64,000 nucleotides of DNA from Candidatus Protochlamydia sp. (GTDB taxonomy: Bacteria > Chlamydiota > Chlamydiia > Chlamydiales > Parachlamydiaceae), in the NCBI GenBank assembly GCA_013695355.1, contig JACDAQ010000012.1, positions 1 through 64,000 of the forward strand, read 5' to 3'. Below, piece by piece: positions 53,843-63,285 of this stretch (positions are counted from its first letter, which is position 1; each line of letters begins with the position of its first letter). A program made the translations under genes and the position numbers. Below the pieces are notes generated by a model that was not told where the DNA came from, made no database searches, and saw nothing but the letters and a program-made list of their open reading frames with translations.

Positions 53843-54592
53843 ATGAGATCGTCTAATCCTGCTCTTTTGTCTAACCCTTTCACCGGATTTGGCAATGTCT
53901 CCGGTTCAGATACAATGACAGTTCGGGGAACAGTCAACAAAACATTTATTTTACTCTTACTGGTTCTGTTGCCGGCTGCTTTAGTCTGGAGAACTTTTTT
54001 TGCCTCAGGTCAAAACCCTGCGTCTGTTCAAACTTGGATGCTAGTGGGCCTCATCGGGGGATTTATCGTCTCTTTAGTGACTGTTTTCAAAAAGGAATGG
54101 GCCCCTATCACCGCACCGGTATATGCGATGCTGGAAGGATTGTTTCTTGGAGGCATCTCAGGAATTTTTGAAAACGTCTATCCCGGCATTGTCATGCAGG
54201 CAGTAAGTTTGACAATTGCAACCTTGCTTGCCATGCTGGCGGTCTACCAAAGCGGCCTGATAAAGCCAACTGAAAATTTCAAGCTGGGTGTTTTTGCTGC
54301 CACTGGCGGGATCGCACTAGTCTATCTTGTTTCGATAGTTTTAGGGTTTTTTGGCATTAATGTTCCTTTTATTACAGGCAGCGGTTGGTTCAGTATTCTG
54401 TTCAGCGTATTCGTTGTGGGCATCGCGGCTTTAAATTTTATCATTGATTTTGATTTTATTGAAAAAGGAGCAAATGCGAGCGTGCCGAAGTACATGGAAT
54501 GGTATGGTGCTTTCGCATTAATGGTCACGCTCATCTGGCTGTACATTGAAATACTGCGCCTACTTTCCAAGCTGAACGATCGCAGAGGTTAA
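53843..54592 (+). CDS. Bax inhibitor-1 / YccA family membrane protein
   Basis: About 249 residues with seven predicted membrane helices (for example TFILLLLVLLPAALVWRTFF, WMLVGLIGGFIVSLVTVF, GGIALVYLVSIVLGFFGINV). ITAPVYAMLEGLFLGGIS is the family motif region, and DFDFIEKGANASVPKYMEWY near helix 6 holds the conserved acids of the calcium-leak pore. Relatives modulate membrane protease FtsH (YccA) or leak calcium (BsYetJ). The start at 53843 is set by AAGGAG nine bases upstream. Confidence 0.88.
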   Translation: MRSSNPALLSNPFTGFGNVSGSDTMTVRGTVNKTFILLLLVLLPAALVWRTFFASGQNPASVQTWMLVGLIGGFIVSLVTVFKKEWAPITAPVYAMLEGLFLGGISGIFENVYPGIVMQAVSLTIATLLAMLAVYQSGLIKPTENFKLGVFAATGGIALVYLVSIVLGFFGINVPFITGSGWFSILFSVFVVGIAALNFIIDFDFIEKGANASVPKYMEWYGAFALMVTLIWLYIEILRLLSKLNDRRG

Positions 54593-54604
54593 AAAATTTA
54601 AATC

Positions 54605-57268
54605 ATGGCGGGCAATCAGACGGCAGAACATCTTCGTTTACATGAGCACCATGAAAGGAAGGCCAATTGGCGGAAATGGGGCCCTTATTTAAGCGAACGG
54701 GCATGGGGTACTGTCAGGGAAGATTACAGCGATGATGGTAAGGCCTGGGAATACTCCACCCATAACCAGGCCCGTTTTCGCGCTTACCGGTGGAACGAAG
54801 ATGGGATCGGAGGGATCTCCGACCGCCATCAGTATCTTTGCTTTGCTTTAGGTTTATGGAATACCTGCGATCCTATCTTGAAAGAACGGTTGTTTGGATT
54901 GAATCCCAAGGAGGGAAACCACGGGGAAGATGTAAAGGAGTATTATTTTTATTTAGATAATATTCCTACTCATAGCTATATGAAAATGCTTTATAAGTAT
55001 CCGCAAGCCGCTTTTCCCTACTCAAAGCTGATTGAAGAGAACCAGGCACGGAACTCAACTGAACCAGAATATGAACTCAGCGATACAGGGATTTTTGATC
55101 AAAAGCGTTATTTTGATATTGTGATCGAATATGCCAAAGCTTCGGTGGATGACATATTGATTCAGATGACCGCCTCAAATCATGGGCCGGAAGCTGCTCC
55201 CCTTTATCTTCTTCCAACCTTGTGGTTTAGAAATACCTGGAGTTGGGGTTATGAAAAGGGGCCGATGGACGATGTACCGTGGAAGCCGAACCTTTATCTG
55301 GTCGAACGGAATGGACGTTCATGCGTTCAGGCTGACCACCCGGCCCATACGCACTATTTGTACGCTGAGGAAGAGCCAGCCTGGATTTTTACCGAGAACG
55401 AGTCCAACCTCAAGCATTTATACGGGCAGCCCAACGCATCACCTTACGTAAAAGATGCATTTGGCCGGTTTTTAATACACGGAGAGGTAGAGGCAGTCAA
55501 TCCCAAAAGCAAAGGAACAAAAGTAGCAGGGGTTTATCAATTTTTAGTTCAGCCGCATCAAACAAAGACAATCCGATTGCGCCTGACTAATCAACCTCTT
55601 GTTGATCCATTTTCTGGTTTTGCTGAGCTTCTTTCATTGAAGAAAAATGAAGCTGACGCCTTCTATGCTAAAATCCAGCCTGAAAGCCTAACCAAAGAAG
55701 AAAAGAGTGTGCAAAGGCAGGCATTTGCCAGCTTGCTCTGGTCTAAGCAGCTTTATTATTATGATATAGAACAATGGAAAAAAGGGGATCCGGCTTTTCC
55801 CTCATTTAAAAGAAAAAATTTGCGGAATATGGAGTGGATCCATTTAGTTAATTTTGATGTCGTTTCGATGCCCGACAAATGGGAATATCCCTGGTATGCC
55901 AGTTGGGACCTTGCCTTTCACTGCCTTCCCTTTGCGTTAATCGATCCCGATTTTGCCAAAAGGCAATTAATTCTAATGACCAGGGAGTGGTACTCTCATC
56001 CAAATGGTCAATTACCGGCGTATGAATGGAATTTTAGCGATGTTAATCCTCCTGTATTGGCCTGGGCTGCTTGGCGGGTTTACAAAATTGATGGAAAGCA
56101 AACAGGAAAGCATGATAGAACTTTTTTAGAGGCCATTTTTCACAAGCTCTTGCTTAATTTTACCTGGTGGGTCAACCAAAAGGATGAGGATGGCAATAAT
56201 GTGTTTCAGGGAGGGTTTCTTGGGCTTGACAATATCAGCATTTTTGACCGGAGCTCTCCCCTCGATGATTCGCGCATCGATCAGGCGGACGGCACGGCCT
56301 GGATGGGCTTTTATTGTATTGTTATGATGAAGATCTCGATCGAACTAGCCAGAACCGAACCAGTCTATCAGGACAGTGCCACCAAATTTTTTGAACATTT
56401 TTTACGGATCGCTAGCGCGATGATCAATCCTGAAGAAAAAGGGTTTTCCCTTTGGTGCAATCAGGATGGATTTTTTTATGATGCCTTGCATATTGATAGT
56501 GACGTTATTCCTCTACGCATCCGTTCATTGGTAGGGCTGCTCCCATTGCTTGCTGTTGAAACAATTGATCATGTGATTTTAGATTCGATGCCGATTTTCA
56601 AAGAGCGGATGGAATGGTTTCTCAGCAAACGACCAAACTATACAAGTACAATGGCCCGTATAGACAATCCGGGAGACGGAGCGCATCATTTGATGGCAAT
56701 TTTGACCAAAGAGCGTCTGATACAAACCCTTGAATACTTGTTGGATGAAAATGAATTCCTTGGAGAATATGGCATCCGCTCGCTTTCAAAATTTCATGAA
56801 AAAAATCCATATTCTCTCCACATACGTGGAACAGAACACTGTGTAAGCTACCATCCGGGCGATGCGGAATTCCGATTGATCGCTGGAGGAAATTCCAACT
56901 GGCGCGGCCCCATATGGTTTCCATTGAATTACTTGATCATCGAATCGTTGCAAAAATTTTACCATTATTATGGAGACTCTTTGCTGGTTGATTTTCCAAC
57001 CGGTTCAGGACACAAAATGAATTTAAAAGACATTGCTGCCGAGCTTTCAAAAAGGCTTACTTCGCTTTTCACAAAAAAACCAGACGGAACGCGTCCCATT
57101 TATGCCAAAGACAGTCTTTTTAATCAGGATGAGACCTGGCAGGATCATTTGTTGTTTCACGAATTTTTTCATGGGGACAGCGGCTTAGGGCTGGGAGCAA
57201 GCCATCAGACGGGTTGGACCGCATTGGTTGCCAAGCTTCTGCAACAAGCGGGTAGAGAAAACAAATAA
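54605..57268 (+). CDS. Glycoside hydrolase family 63-type glucosidase
   Basis: An 887-residue protein related to bacterial and eukaryotic GH63 enzymes. WGTVREDYSDDGKAWEYSTH at residues ~34-53 and DGIGGISDRHQYLCFALGLW are hallmark N-domain segments. The catalytic (alpha/alpha)6 barrel includes WYASWDLAFHCLPFALIDPDF, ADGTAWMGFYCIVMMKI, and NSNWRGPIWFPLNYLIIESL, with acids in WDLAFH and QDETWQDHLLFHE. There is no signal peptide, so it should be cytosolic. Likely substrates are alpha-glucosides or mannosylglycerate-like compounds. It starts 12 bases after the preceding gene. Confidence 0.88.
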   Translation: MAGNQTAEHLRLHEHHERKANWRKWGPYLSERAWGTVREDYSDDGKAWEYSTHNQARFRAYRWNEDGIGGISDRHQYLCFALGLWNTCDPILKERLFGLNPKEGNHGEDVKEYYFYLDNIPTHSYMKMLYKYPQAAFPYSKLIEENQARNSTEPEYELSDTGIFDQKRYFDIVIEYAKASVDDILIQMTASNHGPEAAPLYLLPTLWFRNTWSWGYEKGPMDDVPWKPNLYLVERNGRSCVQADHPAHTHYLYAEEEPAWIFTENESNLKHLYGQPNASPYVKDAFGRFLIHGEVEAVNPKSKGTKVAGVYQFLVQPHQTKTIRLRLTNQPLVDPFSGFAELLSLKKNEADAFYAKIQPESLTKEEKSVQRQAFASLLWSKQLYYYDIEQWKKGDPAFPSFKRKNLRNMEWIHLVNFDVVSMPDKWEYPWYASWDLAFHCLPFALIDPDFAKRQLILMTREWYSHPNGQLPAYEWNFSDVNPPVLAWAAWRVYKIDGKQTGKHDRTFLEAIFHKLLLNFTWWVNQKDEDGNNVFQGGFLGLDNISIFDRSSPLDDSRIDQADGTAWMGFYCIVMMKISIELARTEPVYQDSATKFFEHFLRIASAMINPEEKGFSLWCNQDGFFYDALHIDSDVIPLRIRSLVGLLPLLAVETIDHVILDSMPIFKERMEWFLSKRPNYTSTMARIDNPGDGAHHLMAILTKERLIQTLEYLLDENEFLGEYGIRSLSKFHEKNPYSLHIRGTEHCVSYHPGDAEFRLIAGGNSNWRGPIWFPLNYLIIESLQKFYHYYGDSLLVDFPTGSGHKMNLKDIAAELSKRLTSLFTKKPDGTRPIYAKDSLFNQDETWQDHLLFHEFFHGDSGLGLGASHQTGWTALVAKLLQQAGRENK

Positions 57269-57298
57269 TTAATAACGATCCGCCAATAAATAATTCAT

Positions 57299-57442
57299 CT
57301 TATGCAAAAAGAGCAAAATTAAGAAGTAAGGGATTTTGAAAATTCAATTAATTCAAAAAGCACAGCAATCTAATATTGCGAGCATTTTGAGCTTAATTGA
57401 GATTCAAAAGTTTTGCTTATTCACCTGCTCTTTTTGCGTAAG
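57299..57442. repeat. Imperfect 144-bp palindrome (family 4) upstream of hepT
   Basis: CTTATGCAAAAAGAGCA at the left end and the complement of TGCTCTTTTTGCGTAAG at the right end pair. The interior (TTCAATTAATTCAAAAAGCA against TGCTCATTTTGAGCTTAATT-type complement) stays complementary to the centre at GCAATCTAATATTGC. It fills most of the 199-base gap between the GH63 gene and the HepT gene. Confidence 0.75.
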
Positions 57443-57467
57443 GTGAGTAAATAATCTATGAGGATAT

Positions 57468-57878
57468 ATGGGCCATGATGACAGGAATCTTGACATACGA
57501 TGGAAACAGCGCTTTCATAATCTGGAAAGAGCTTTTCTTTTTCTCGAGCGTGCCACATCTAAAAGTTCGTTTAACGAACTGGAAGCTGCCGGACTTGTTC
57601 AAAGTTTTGAATTTACTTTTGAGCTGGGTTGGAAAACACTCAAGGATTATTTGACAGAACAAGCATTCATTGTGCAATCACCAAGAGAAACTATCAAACA
57701 GGCCTTTCAGAGCAATTACCTAAAAGATGGGCATATTTGGATGGAAATGCTTGAACAGCGAAATCTGCTAACGCATACCTATAACGAAGAACAAGCAAAG
57801 GCAGCAACGCAACTTATTTGCCATTCTTATTTTCCTGCTTTGCGTCAGCTCTATCTTTTTCTTAAGGGGCAACTATAA
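57468..57878 (+). CDS. hepT: HEPN-domain toxin HepT
   Basis: A 136-residue all-helical HEPN protein of the HI0074 type. The catalytic RNase motif RX4HXY is exact: Arg98-NLLT-His103-T-Tyr105. ELEAAGLVQSFEFTFELGWK is the family N-terminal segment. In known pairs HepT is an RNase that is silenced when MntA adds AMP residues to the motif tyrosine. It is followed one base later by the MNT gene. GAGGA lies upstream of the ATG. Confidence 0.9.
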   Translation: MGHDDRNLDIRWKQRFHNLERAFLFLERATSKSSFNELEAAGLVQSFEFTFELGWKTLKDYLTEQAFIVQSPRETIKQAFQSNYLKDGHIWMEMLEQRNLLTHTYNEEQAKAATQLICHSYFPALRQLYLFLKGQL

Positions 57879-57879
57879 A

Positions 57880-58188
57880 ATGTATGGATTGACAACAGCC
57901 GACATGATAACAATATGCAACGTGCTTCGAAAATACCCTGCTGTCCATGAGGCAATTCTTTTTGGCTCGCGCGCGAAAGGAACTAATTCTCCTGGATCAG
58001 ACGTTGATATTGCCTTAAAAGGAAACGACCTCGAAAATGAGGTATTGCAAATCAGTACTTATCTAAATGAGGAATCTCTCCTCCCATATTGTTTCGATAT
58101 TATTAATTACCAAACCTTAGATAATGAAAAATTGATTGAACATATCAATCGAGTAGGTAAGGTGCTTTATACATTTAAAGCAGAATAA
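57880..58188 (+). CDS. mntA: MNT-domain nucleotidyltransferase antitoxin MntA
   Basis: A minimal nucleotidyltransferase of 102 residues with the exact GSX10DXD motif: Gly29-Ser30, then Asp41-Val-Asp43 within ILFGSRAKGTNSPG...DVDIALKG. The third acid is probably Asp in YCFDIINY. This is the MntA class that AMPylates HepT. The pair is tightly spaced (one base), as expected for a toxin-antitoxin operon with the toxin gene first. Confidence 0.9.
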   Translation: MYGLTTADMITICNVLRKYPAVHEAILFGSRAKGTNSPGSDVDIALKGNDLENEVLQISTYLNEESLLPYCFDIINYQTLDNEKLIEHINRVGKVLYTFKAE

Positions 58189-58296
58189 ATCATTTTTATA
58201 TGTTGTTTAGGTTAAATAATTCTCTTAACGACGAGAATCTAAAGAGATTTTCTGATTTGCTTCTTGTCTTCTTTTGTAAAAGGCTTCTTTTTATTT

Positions 58297-58917
58297 TTAA
58301 GTAAAACAACAAAAAAATGGGTAATCAGCCAAGGCAAGCATTTCGTTATCTCCCAGGCTATCTCCATAAGCATAAAGCAAAAAATTCTCTCTGGGGCCGA
58401 GATAATCCAGCAAACGATGGACCTTCTCAGGGCCCCAGCAATTTTTTCCCTTAAGCAACCCGGTTACTTTCCCCCTCTTGTCGATTGCAGGAATGGAGCA
58501 AAGAGTCGCTTCAAAGCCATGCCGCTTGGCCCAGGCTTCCAGATAGAAATTAAAGGAGGCGCTCACTAGAATGCAACAATGTCCTTGCTCAAGATGCCAT
58601 TGCAGTTTTTCAAGGGCTTCTGGCTTAATATACCGGTCAAGTTTTTCTTCAGCATATTGATAACCTATAGCACGCAACTTGTCAAAGGGAACTCCTTTAA
58701 AAAAGCGGGTCAAAATTTTTTCTTTGGTGGCCTGGCGGGTTGCAACTCCTAAAAAAAATAGCATAAAAGCAGGCATGAGAAGAAATAGATAGAAGCTAGC
58801 TTTTACAACCCCACTGGAATAGTAGAGGAAGGGGAGTAAGGAGTCACGATCGATTAAAGTATGATCAAAATCGAATGCGGAAATAGTGTTTTTTTTCATT
58901 GAAGATGAAATCGGCAT
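58297..58917 (-). CDS. HAD-superfamily phosphatase (subfamily IB)
   Basis: A 206-residue phosphoserine-phosphatase-like hydrolase. Motif I is AFDFDHTLIDRDS (nucleophile Asp and acid Asp), motif II is CILVSASFNFYLEAW, a lysine lies in the GKVTGLLKGKNCWG region, and motif III is YGDSLGDNEMLALAD. A cap domain sits between I and II with a hydrophobic stretch (LFLLMPAFMLFFLGV) that may be membrane-associated. The substrate is unknown. An alternative ATG at 58899 is possible. It converges with mntA. Confidence 0.87.
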   Translation of the reverse strand: MPISSSMKKNTISAFDFDHTLIDRDSLLPFLYYSSGVVKASFYLFLLMPAFMLFFLGVATRQATKEKILTRFFKGVPFDKLRAIGYQYAEEKLDRYIKPEALEKLQWHLEQGHCCILVSASFNFYLEAWAKRHGFEATLCSIPAIDKRGKVTGLLKGKNCWGPEKVHRLLDYLGPRENFLLYAYGDSLGDNEMLALADYPFFCCFT

Positions 58918-59117
58918 GCAGTGCTTTAATTATTTTTTCTAAATAAGCATAATTTATCTTTTTTTTTCATTAATGCAAAGCATAAGGTAGTCGCCAGAAA
59001 AAAATTAAAATATTCAATTCAGGGTATAATAACTTTTTTGAGAGCGGCAACTTCAATAATATTGACTGGTTATTAGGAAACAAATAAAGTTTACGAACAA
59101 AAATCAGGAGGTTAATC

Positions 59118-59666
59118 GTGGTGATGAAATTAGTGCCTCAACCCTTTCGAAGTATAATTGAAAATGGGTTAGATATAAAAAATCGCAATTTTACAAATCA
59201 AACAAGGGAAGAAAAAATAAAGGAAATTTCTAAAGACGTTTTTAGAATCTGCCTGGCGGCTGCTTTAGGAGGTCTTATATGGTATCGACCTGCCCAGATA
59301 ATATCCCGCATTCCATGGGAAAATAGCTCCTTCCGTACAATCACATATATTGCGATTTTCGCAATTTCCCCTTCTTCCTGTATGCTTTTAGGAGCAGGTA
59401 CCTTTGCTTACTTATTTAAGACAAGCCTTTTATGCGCTATTGACAAAAAGTCAGTCGCTGATATCGGGGGAGTAATTTTCACCGGATTGGTTGCTAATCT
59501 GTTATCAGAAAATTACAGATATCATGAAAAGAATTACATTGGTGAAGATTTTATCCTTCGGATCATCAAATGGGATAATCATCCTGATAACGTACAACCG
59601 CACTTTAAAGGAATTTGGCGCCTGTATGATAAAATTATTAGCTGGAGTCCAGGTTATCAGGCTTAA
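59118..59666 (+). CDS. Small membrane protein, unknown function
   Basis: A 182-residue product with two hydrophobic segments close together (FRICLAAALGGLIWY and TYIAIFAISPSSCMLLGAGTFAYLF) and a charged C-terminal tail rich in aromatic residues. AGGAGG at 59106-59111 supports the GTG at 59118; an ATG two codons on is an alternative. No family recognised. The hydrophobic-pair layout is like the 139-residue protein at 19570 in style, not in sequence. Confidence 0.6.
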   Translation: MVMKLVPQPFRSIIENGLDIKNRNFTNQTREEKIKEISKDVFRICLAAALGGLIWYRPAQIISRIPWENSSFRTITYIAIFAISPSSCMLLGAGTFAYLFKTSLLCAIDKKSVADIGGVIFTGLVANLLSENYRYHEKNYIGEDFILRIIKWDNHPDNVQPHFKGIWRLYDKIISWSPGYQA

Positions 59667-59716
59667 GGAAAAACAAATAAATGTACGAGAATCATTTTAG
59701 ATTTGACTGATTTGAA

Positions 59717-60496
59717 TTAACCCTTACCGATCATTTTTCTAAACCACATACTACCTTTGGAAGGCTTTGGATCGCTTTCTTTTTCATTCGGAGGGTCTTG
59801 AACAATTTCATCCGGATAAGCATCTATCGCATAAAGGCTTTCGTTTTTTGGGGTTTGGTATTTTGAAGGCTTGCCAAGAGCATCGATAAATTGTTTTAAA
59901 GGCGGGCTTAAATCAATTGTGAGGTAATCTCTCTCAATCGAAACAAAGAAGTTATTTGGTTTTAGTTTGGCCAAAACTTTGCTTACCTCGCTCTTTTTTA
60001 TATTTATCAATTCTTTCATCATTATATTCGCTTGGCTGTATTTTTTCGAATTTTGTATTTCTCCGGTCGAGCAGCTTAGATCGTAGGGATTTAATTCAAT
60101 TTCATACCCAACGGCATTTTGCTTGCCTTGAATAAATAGGACCACATTAACAAGCAGATCGTATGAGTGATAGCACAGCTCCAAATGAAGTTTTCGGTTT
60201 CCCAATTTTTCATATCCATACTCTTTAACTACCAAATGGGAATTTTTTTCCAAAAGGAAAGTGCATATTGTCTCAAAGTTACTTTGAGCAATTTCATCAG
60301 GCAGCTCCACTATAATTTTTTTTCCGTCGTATCTCCCCAAGTGAGTAAGAGTACCATAGGGGGCTATTCCAGGAAAAAATTGAATTTCAAAACTTTTATT
60401 TAGATCAATTATTAATTCGTCAGTTTCTGTTGTAATCAGATTACCGAATAATTTAAATCCAATTGATTTTTGACCTTGCTCTCTCAATTCGTTCAT
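59717..60496 (-). CDS. Unknown cytosolic protein
   Basis: A 259-residue product of mixed alpha/beta pattern (GFKLFGNLITTETDELIIDL, KKIIVELPDEIAQSNFETIC, VNVVLFIQGKQNAVGYEIEL) with a proline- and charge-rich tail (QDPPNEKESDPKPSKGSMWF) ending in basic residues. There is no signal peptide or membrane helix. I do not recognise it. It is flanked upstream by half of a family-1 repeat at 60530. Confidence 0.6.
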   Translation of the reverse strand: MNELREQGQKSIGFKLFGNLITTETDELIIDLNKSFEIQFFPGIAPYGTLTHLGRYDGKKIIVELPDEIAQSNFETICTFLLEKNSHLVVKEYGYEKLGNRKLHLELCYHSYDLLVNVVLFIQGKQNAVGYEIELNPYDLSCSTGEIQNSKKYSQANIMMKELINIKKSEVSKVLAKLKPNNFFVSIERDYLTIDLSPPLKQFIDALGKPSKYQTPKNESLYAIDAYPDEIVQDPPNEKESDPKPSKGSMWFRKMIGKG

Positions 60497-60529
60497 AGCT
60501 AAACCAATTAATCTGCTTAATTAACAAGG

Positions 60530-60555
60530 TATACCTAAGTGAACTCAAAAATTAA
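60530..60555. repeat. Left-end fragment of a family-1 repeat
   Basis: TATACCTAAGTGAACTCAAA is the family-1 left end with one change; the rest is replaced by a family-2 repeat that begins within about 10 bases. The two elements are fused at this site. Confidence 0.75.
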
Positions 60556-60744
60556 AATAATTCACTAACACTTCTCGCCCTCTCTGTGATCTCTGTGGGC
60601 TCTGTGGTAAACATTGTTAAAAAGCCTTAAAATATTAACCACAGAGCCTACAGAGATCACAGAGAGGGAAAAGGGGATAACCTCTACTGTAAAAAAATGA
60701 AAAAATCCAAATTTAGAATCACGTTTGGTATATATCCTTAAAAA
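60556..60744. repeat. Family-2 repeat with CACAGAG inverted arms
   Basis: CTCTGTGATCTCTGTGGGCT and the near-perfect complement CACAGAGCCTACAGAGATCA form the arms at about 60581-60606 and 60639-60665. GGGGATAACCTCTACTGT and the AAATCCAAATTT tail match 33242-33420. The 337-base gap between the unknown gene and clpB consists largely of this and the fragment at 60530. Confidence 0.8.
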
Positions 60745-60833
60745 CAAATCTCTTTTTACTCAGCGCAGCAACGTTGTCAAATTAATCAAACGCATGCTTC
60801 GCTAAATAAAAAGAGACTATGTTTCAATAAAAT

Positions 60834-63002
60834 TTACACATTAGCTAAAATCACTTCTTCTAATGAGAACCCTATTTTATCATTCTCAATATCCAGATTG
60901 ACAATACTATGCGGAAGAATTTTATTTTCCAGAATGGCCTGAGATAACTGGTTGACCACCACTTCCTGAATATACCGTTTTAATGGGCGGGCCCCAAAGC
61001 GGGCATCATACCCTTCCTTAGCCAAATGGGCCACTGCTTCAGCTGTCCAGGACAGTTCAATAGCGCGGTCTTGCATTCTTTTTTTAAGTAATTGCAACTG
61101 AATAACGACGATTTTTTCCATATCCATTTCTTTAAGCGGAAGAAAGGGCAAAATCTCATCCAAACGATTAATAAATTCCGGCCGAAAATGATTGGAGATC
61201 ACTGGGTTCAAAATAGCCATTATTTCTTTTTTGGATAATTCGGTTTCGCAATTTTCCATTTTATCCAGCAATTTGTCCGACCCTAAATTGGACGTCATGA
61301 TGAAAAGGGCATTCTTACAATTGACGGTCCTGCCTTTACTGTCGGTCAAACGTCCGTCATCAAAAACCTGTAGTAATATGTTAAAGACATCAGGATGGGC
61401 CTTTTCAATTTCATCAAAAAGGACGACTGAGTAGGGGCGCCTTCTCAGAGCTTCGGTCAATTGTCCCCCTTCATCATATCCTACGTAGCCTGGAGGTGAG
61501 CCAATGAGCTTAGCGACCGCATGCTTTTCCATGTATTCTGACATATCGATCCGGATGATCGCTTCTTCCCGATTGAATAGTTGAAAGGCCAAAGCTTTGG
61601 CTAATTCAGTTTTTCCAACTCCCGTAGGCCCTAAAAACAGGAATGCGCCCATTGGCCTAGCCGGATCGCTTAAACCCGAACGTGAACGGCGGACCGCTTC
61701 GCTGATAGCCTTCACCACAAGGTCTTGACCGATCACTCTTTTGCCAAGCGTCTTTTCGAGGTCAAGCAATTTTTCCGCTTCTCCTTCCAGCATTTTTTGG
61801 ACCGGGATGCCCGTCCACTTTGCCACGATCTGGGCAATCAGGGGCTCATCGACCTCTTCATGCAAGAGCCTGTTTGGTTTTTCATTCAGTTTTTTCTGTT
61901 CTTCTTTGAGTTCACTTTCAATTTTTGGAATGATGCTGTAGCGTAACTCTGCAACGCGCTGATAGTCGACTCTTCGTTCAGCCTCTTCTTCCTGAAAGCG
62001 CAGCTTCTCAAACTGATCTTTTTTTTCTTTGATCGACTCGATCATTTTCTTTTCAAGGTCCCATTGTACTTTAAGGGCGGATAACTCCTCTGTGACTTGG
62101 GCGATTTGATCTTCCAGTTTTTCGACCTCATTTTTTGCAAGAAGCGTATTTTCTCTCCGTAAGGCCTCTTTCTTAACGATGAGTCCTGATAACTCCCGTT
62201 CCTTATTATCAATGGGGAGGGGGCGGCTTCCCAACTGCATCCGGATCAAGCTTGCCGCTTCATCAATCAGGTCGATGGCTTTGTCGGGCAGCCTTCTGTC
62301 TGCAATATAGCGGTGGGAAAGGAAAACAGAGCTGTGGAGGGCGCTTTCAGTGATCTGGACACCATGGAAAATCTCATACTTTTCTCTTAAGCCTCTAAGA
62401 ATGGCAATCGCATCTTCCATATTAGGCTCATTGATCATGACCGGCTGAAAACGTCTTTCAAGGGCCGCATCTTTTTCGATATGCTTTTGATATTCGCTTG
62501 TGGTCGTGGCTCCAATGCAATGCAGAGTGCCTCTTGATAATGCTGGTTTTAGAAGGTTGGCGGCATCCATTGCTCCATCCGTCGCTCCTGCCCCGATTAA
62601 GGTGTGCACTTCATCGATAAACAATATAATTTTCCCTTCGGCCTTTTCAACTTCCTGCAAAATTCCTTTCAGCCGCTCTTCAAATTCTCCCCGGAATTTT
62701 GTTCCTGCAATTAAGCTTCCCATGTCTAGCGAGAGAAGCTGGCAGGTTTTAAGAGTTTCTGGGACATCGCCCTGTACAATACGTTGTGCAAGCCCTTCCG
62801 CGATCGCCGTTTTTCCTACGCCAGGGTCGCCCATTAACATGGGATTGTTTTTTGTGCGGCGGCAAAGCACTTGGATAGTCCGACGGATCTCTTCGTCCCG
62901 GCCAATGACCGGATCTAATTTGCCCCTGCCCGCCAATTCAGTAAGATTTTTACAATATTTGTCCAGGGTGCTCATTTGATTTTCTGCAACAGCCGATTCC
63001 AT
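60834..63002 (-). CDS. clpB: ClpB-type disaggregase lacking the N-terminal domain
   Basis: A Hsp100 ATPase that pulls apart protein aggregates with DnaK. The 722-residue protein begins just ahead of D1: Walker [16 protein letters not shown] at residues 58-72, ALERRFQPV, a full coiled-coil middle domain (about 270-390, with WTGIPVQKM at its end), and D2 with [15 protein letters not shown]. The usual ~145-residue Clp_N substrate-binding domain is missing. The ATG is genuine: AGGAGA lies seven bases upstream. The family-1 repeat at 63036 starts 34 bases before the ATG. No ClpP-binding IGF/IGL loop was seen, which favours ClpB over ClpA/ClpC. Confidence 0.88.
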   Translation of the reverse strand: MESAVAENQMSTLDKYCKNLTELAGRGKLDPVIGRDEEIRRTIQVLCRRTKNNPMLMGDPGVGKTAIAEGLAQRIVQGDVPETLKTCQLLSLDMGSLIAGTKFRGEFEERLKGILQEVEKAEGKIILFIDEVHTLIGAGATDGAMDAANLLKPALSRGTLHCIGATTTSEYQKHIEKDAALERRFQPVMINEPNMEDAIAILRGLREKYEIFHGVQITESALHSSVFLSHRYIADRRLPDKAIDLIDEAASLIRMQLGSRPLPIDNKERELSGLIVKKEALRRENTLLAKNEVEKLEDQIAQVTEELSALKVQWDLEKKMIESIKEKKDQFEKLRFQEEEAERRVDYQRVAELRYSIIPKIESELKEEQKKLNEKPNRLLHEEVDEPLIAQIVAKWTGIPVQKMLEGEAEKLLDLEKTLGKRVIGQDLVVKAISEAVRRSRSGLSDPARPMGAFLFLGPTGVGKTELAKALAFQLFNREEAIIRIDMSEYMEKHAVAKLIGSPPGYVGYDEGGQLTEALRRRPYSVVLFDEIEKAHPDVFNILLQVFDDGRLTDSKGRTVNCKNALFIMTSNLGSDKLLDKMENCETELSKKEIMAILNPVISNHFRPEFINRLDEILPFLPLKEMDMEKIVVIQLQLLKKRMQDRAIELSWTAEAVAHLAKEGYDARFGARPLKRYIQEVVVNQLSQAILENKILPHSIVNLDIENDKIGFSLEEVILANV

Positions 63003-63035
63003 TAGAAGTCTCCTGATTTAATTGATCGAAGGGTC

Positions 63036-63199
63036 TATACCCAAGTGAATTCAAAAGTTGAAATTTGGACTGCTTCAAAGCCTCGGGGTTGGCGTATCTA
63101 AAAAGACCCAATATTAATAATATGGGGTCATTTTAGATCCGCCAACCGCGGGAGCTTTCAAGCTAGTCCAAATCCAATTTTTGAGTTCACTTGGGTATA
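63036..63199. repeat. Full-length family-1 palindromic repeat next to clpB
   Basis: 164 bp with TATACCCAAGTGAATTCAAA at the left and TTTTTGAGTTCACTTGGGTATA-type right end. Inner arms GGGTTGGCGTATCTAAAA and TTTTAGATCCGCCAACC flank the core CAATATTAATAATATGG. It matches 38309-38471 in inverse orientation. It occupies the promoter side of clpB and the downstream side of pdeM. Confidence 0.9.
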
Positions 63200-63285
63200 A
63201 ATTAAACTGATCTACATTTTTTGAAAACGTTAAATTTTATTTTCTTACTAGAAATAAAACTTGTGGTATTTAAATAAATTCAATT

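Noticed and set aside
62500-62979. A 159-codon plus-strand open frame opposite clpB
   Set aside because: Antisense shadow of conserved AAA coding sequence; no family resemblance.
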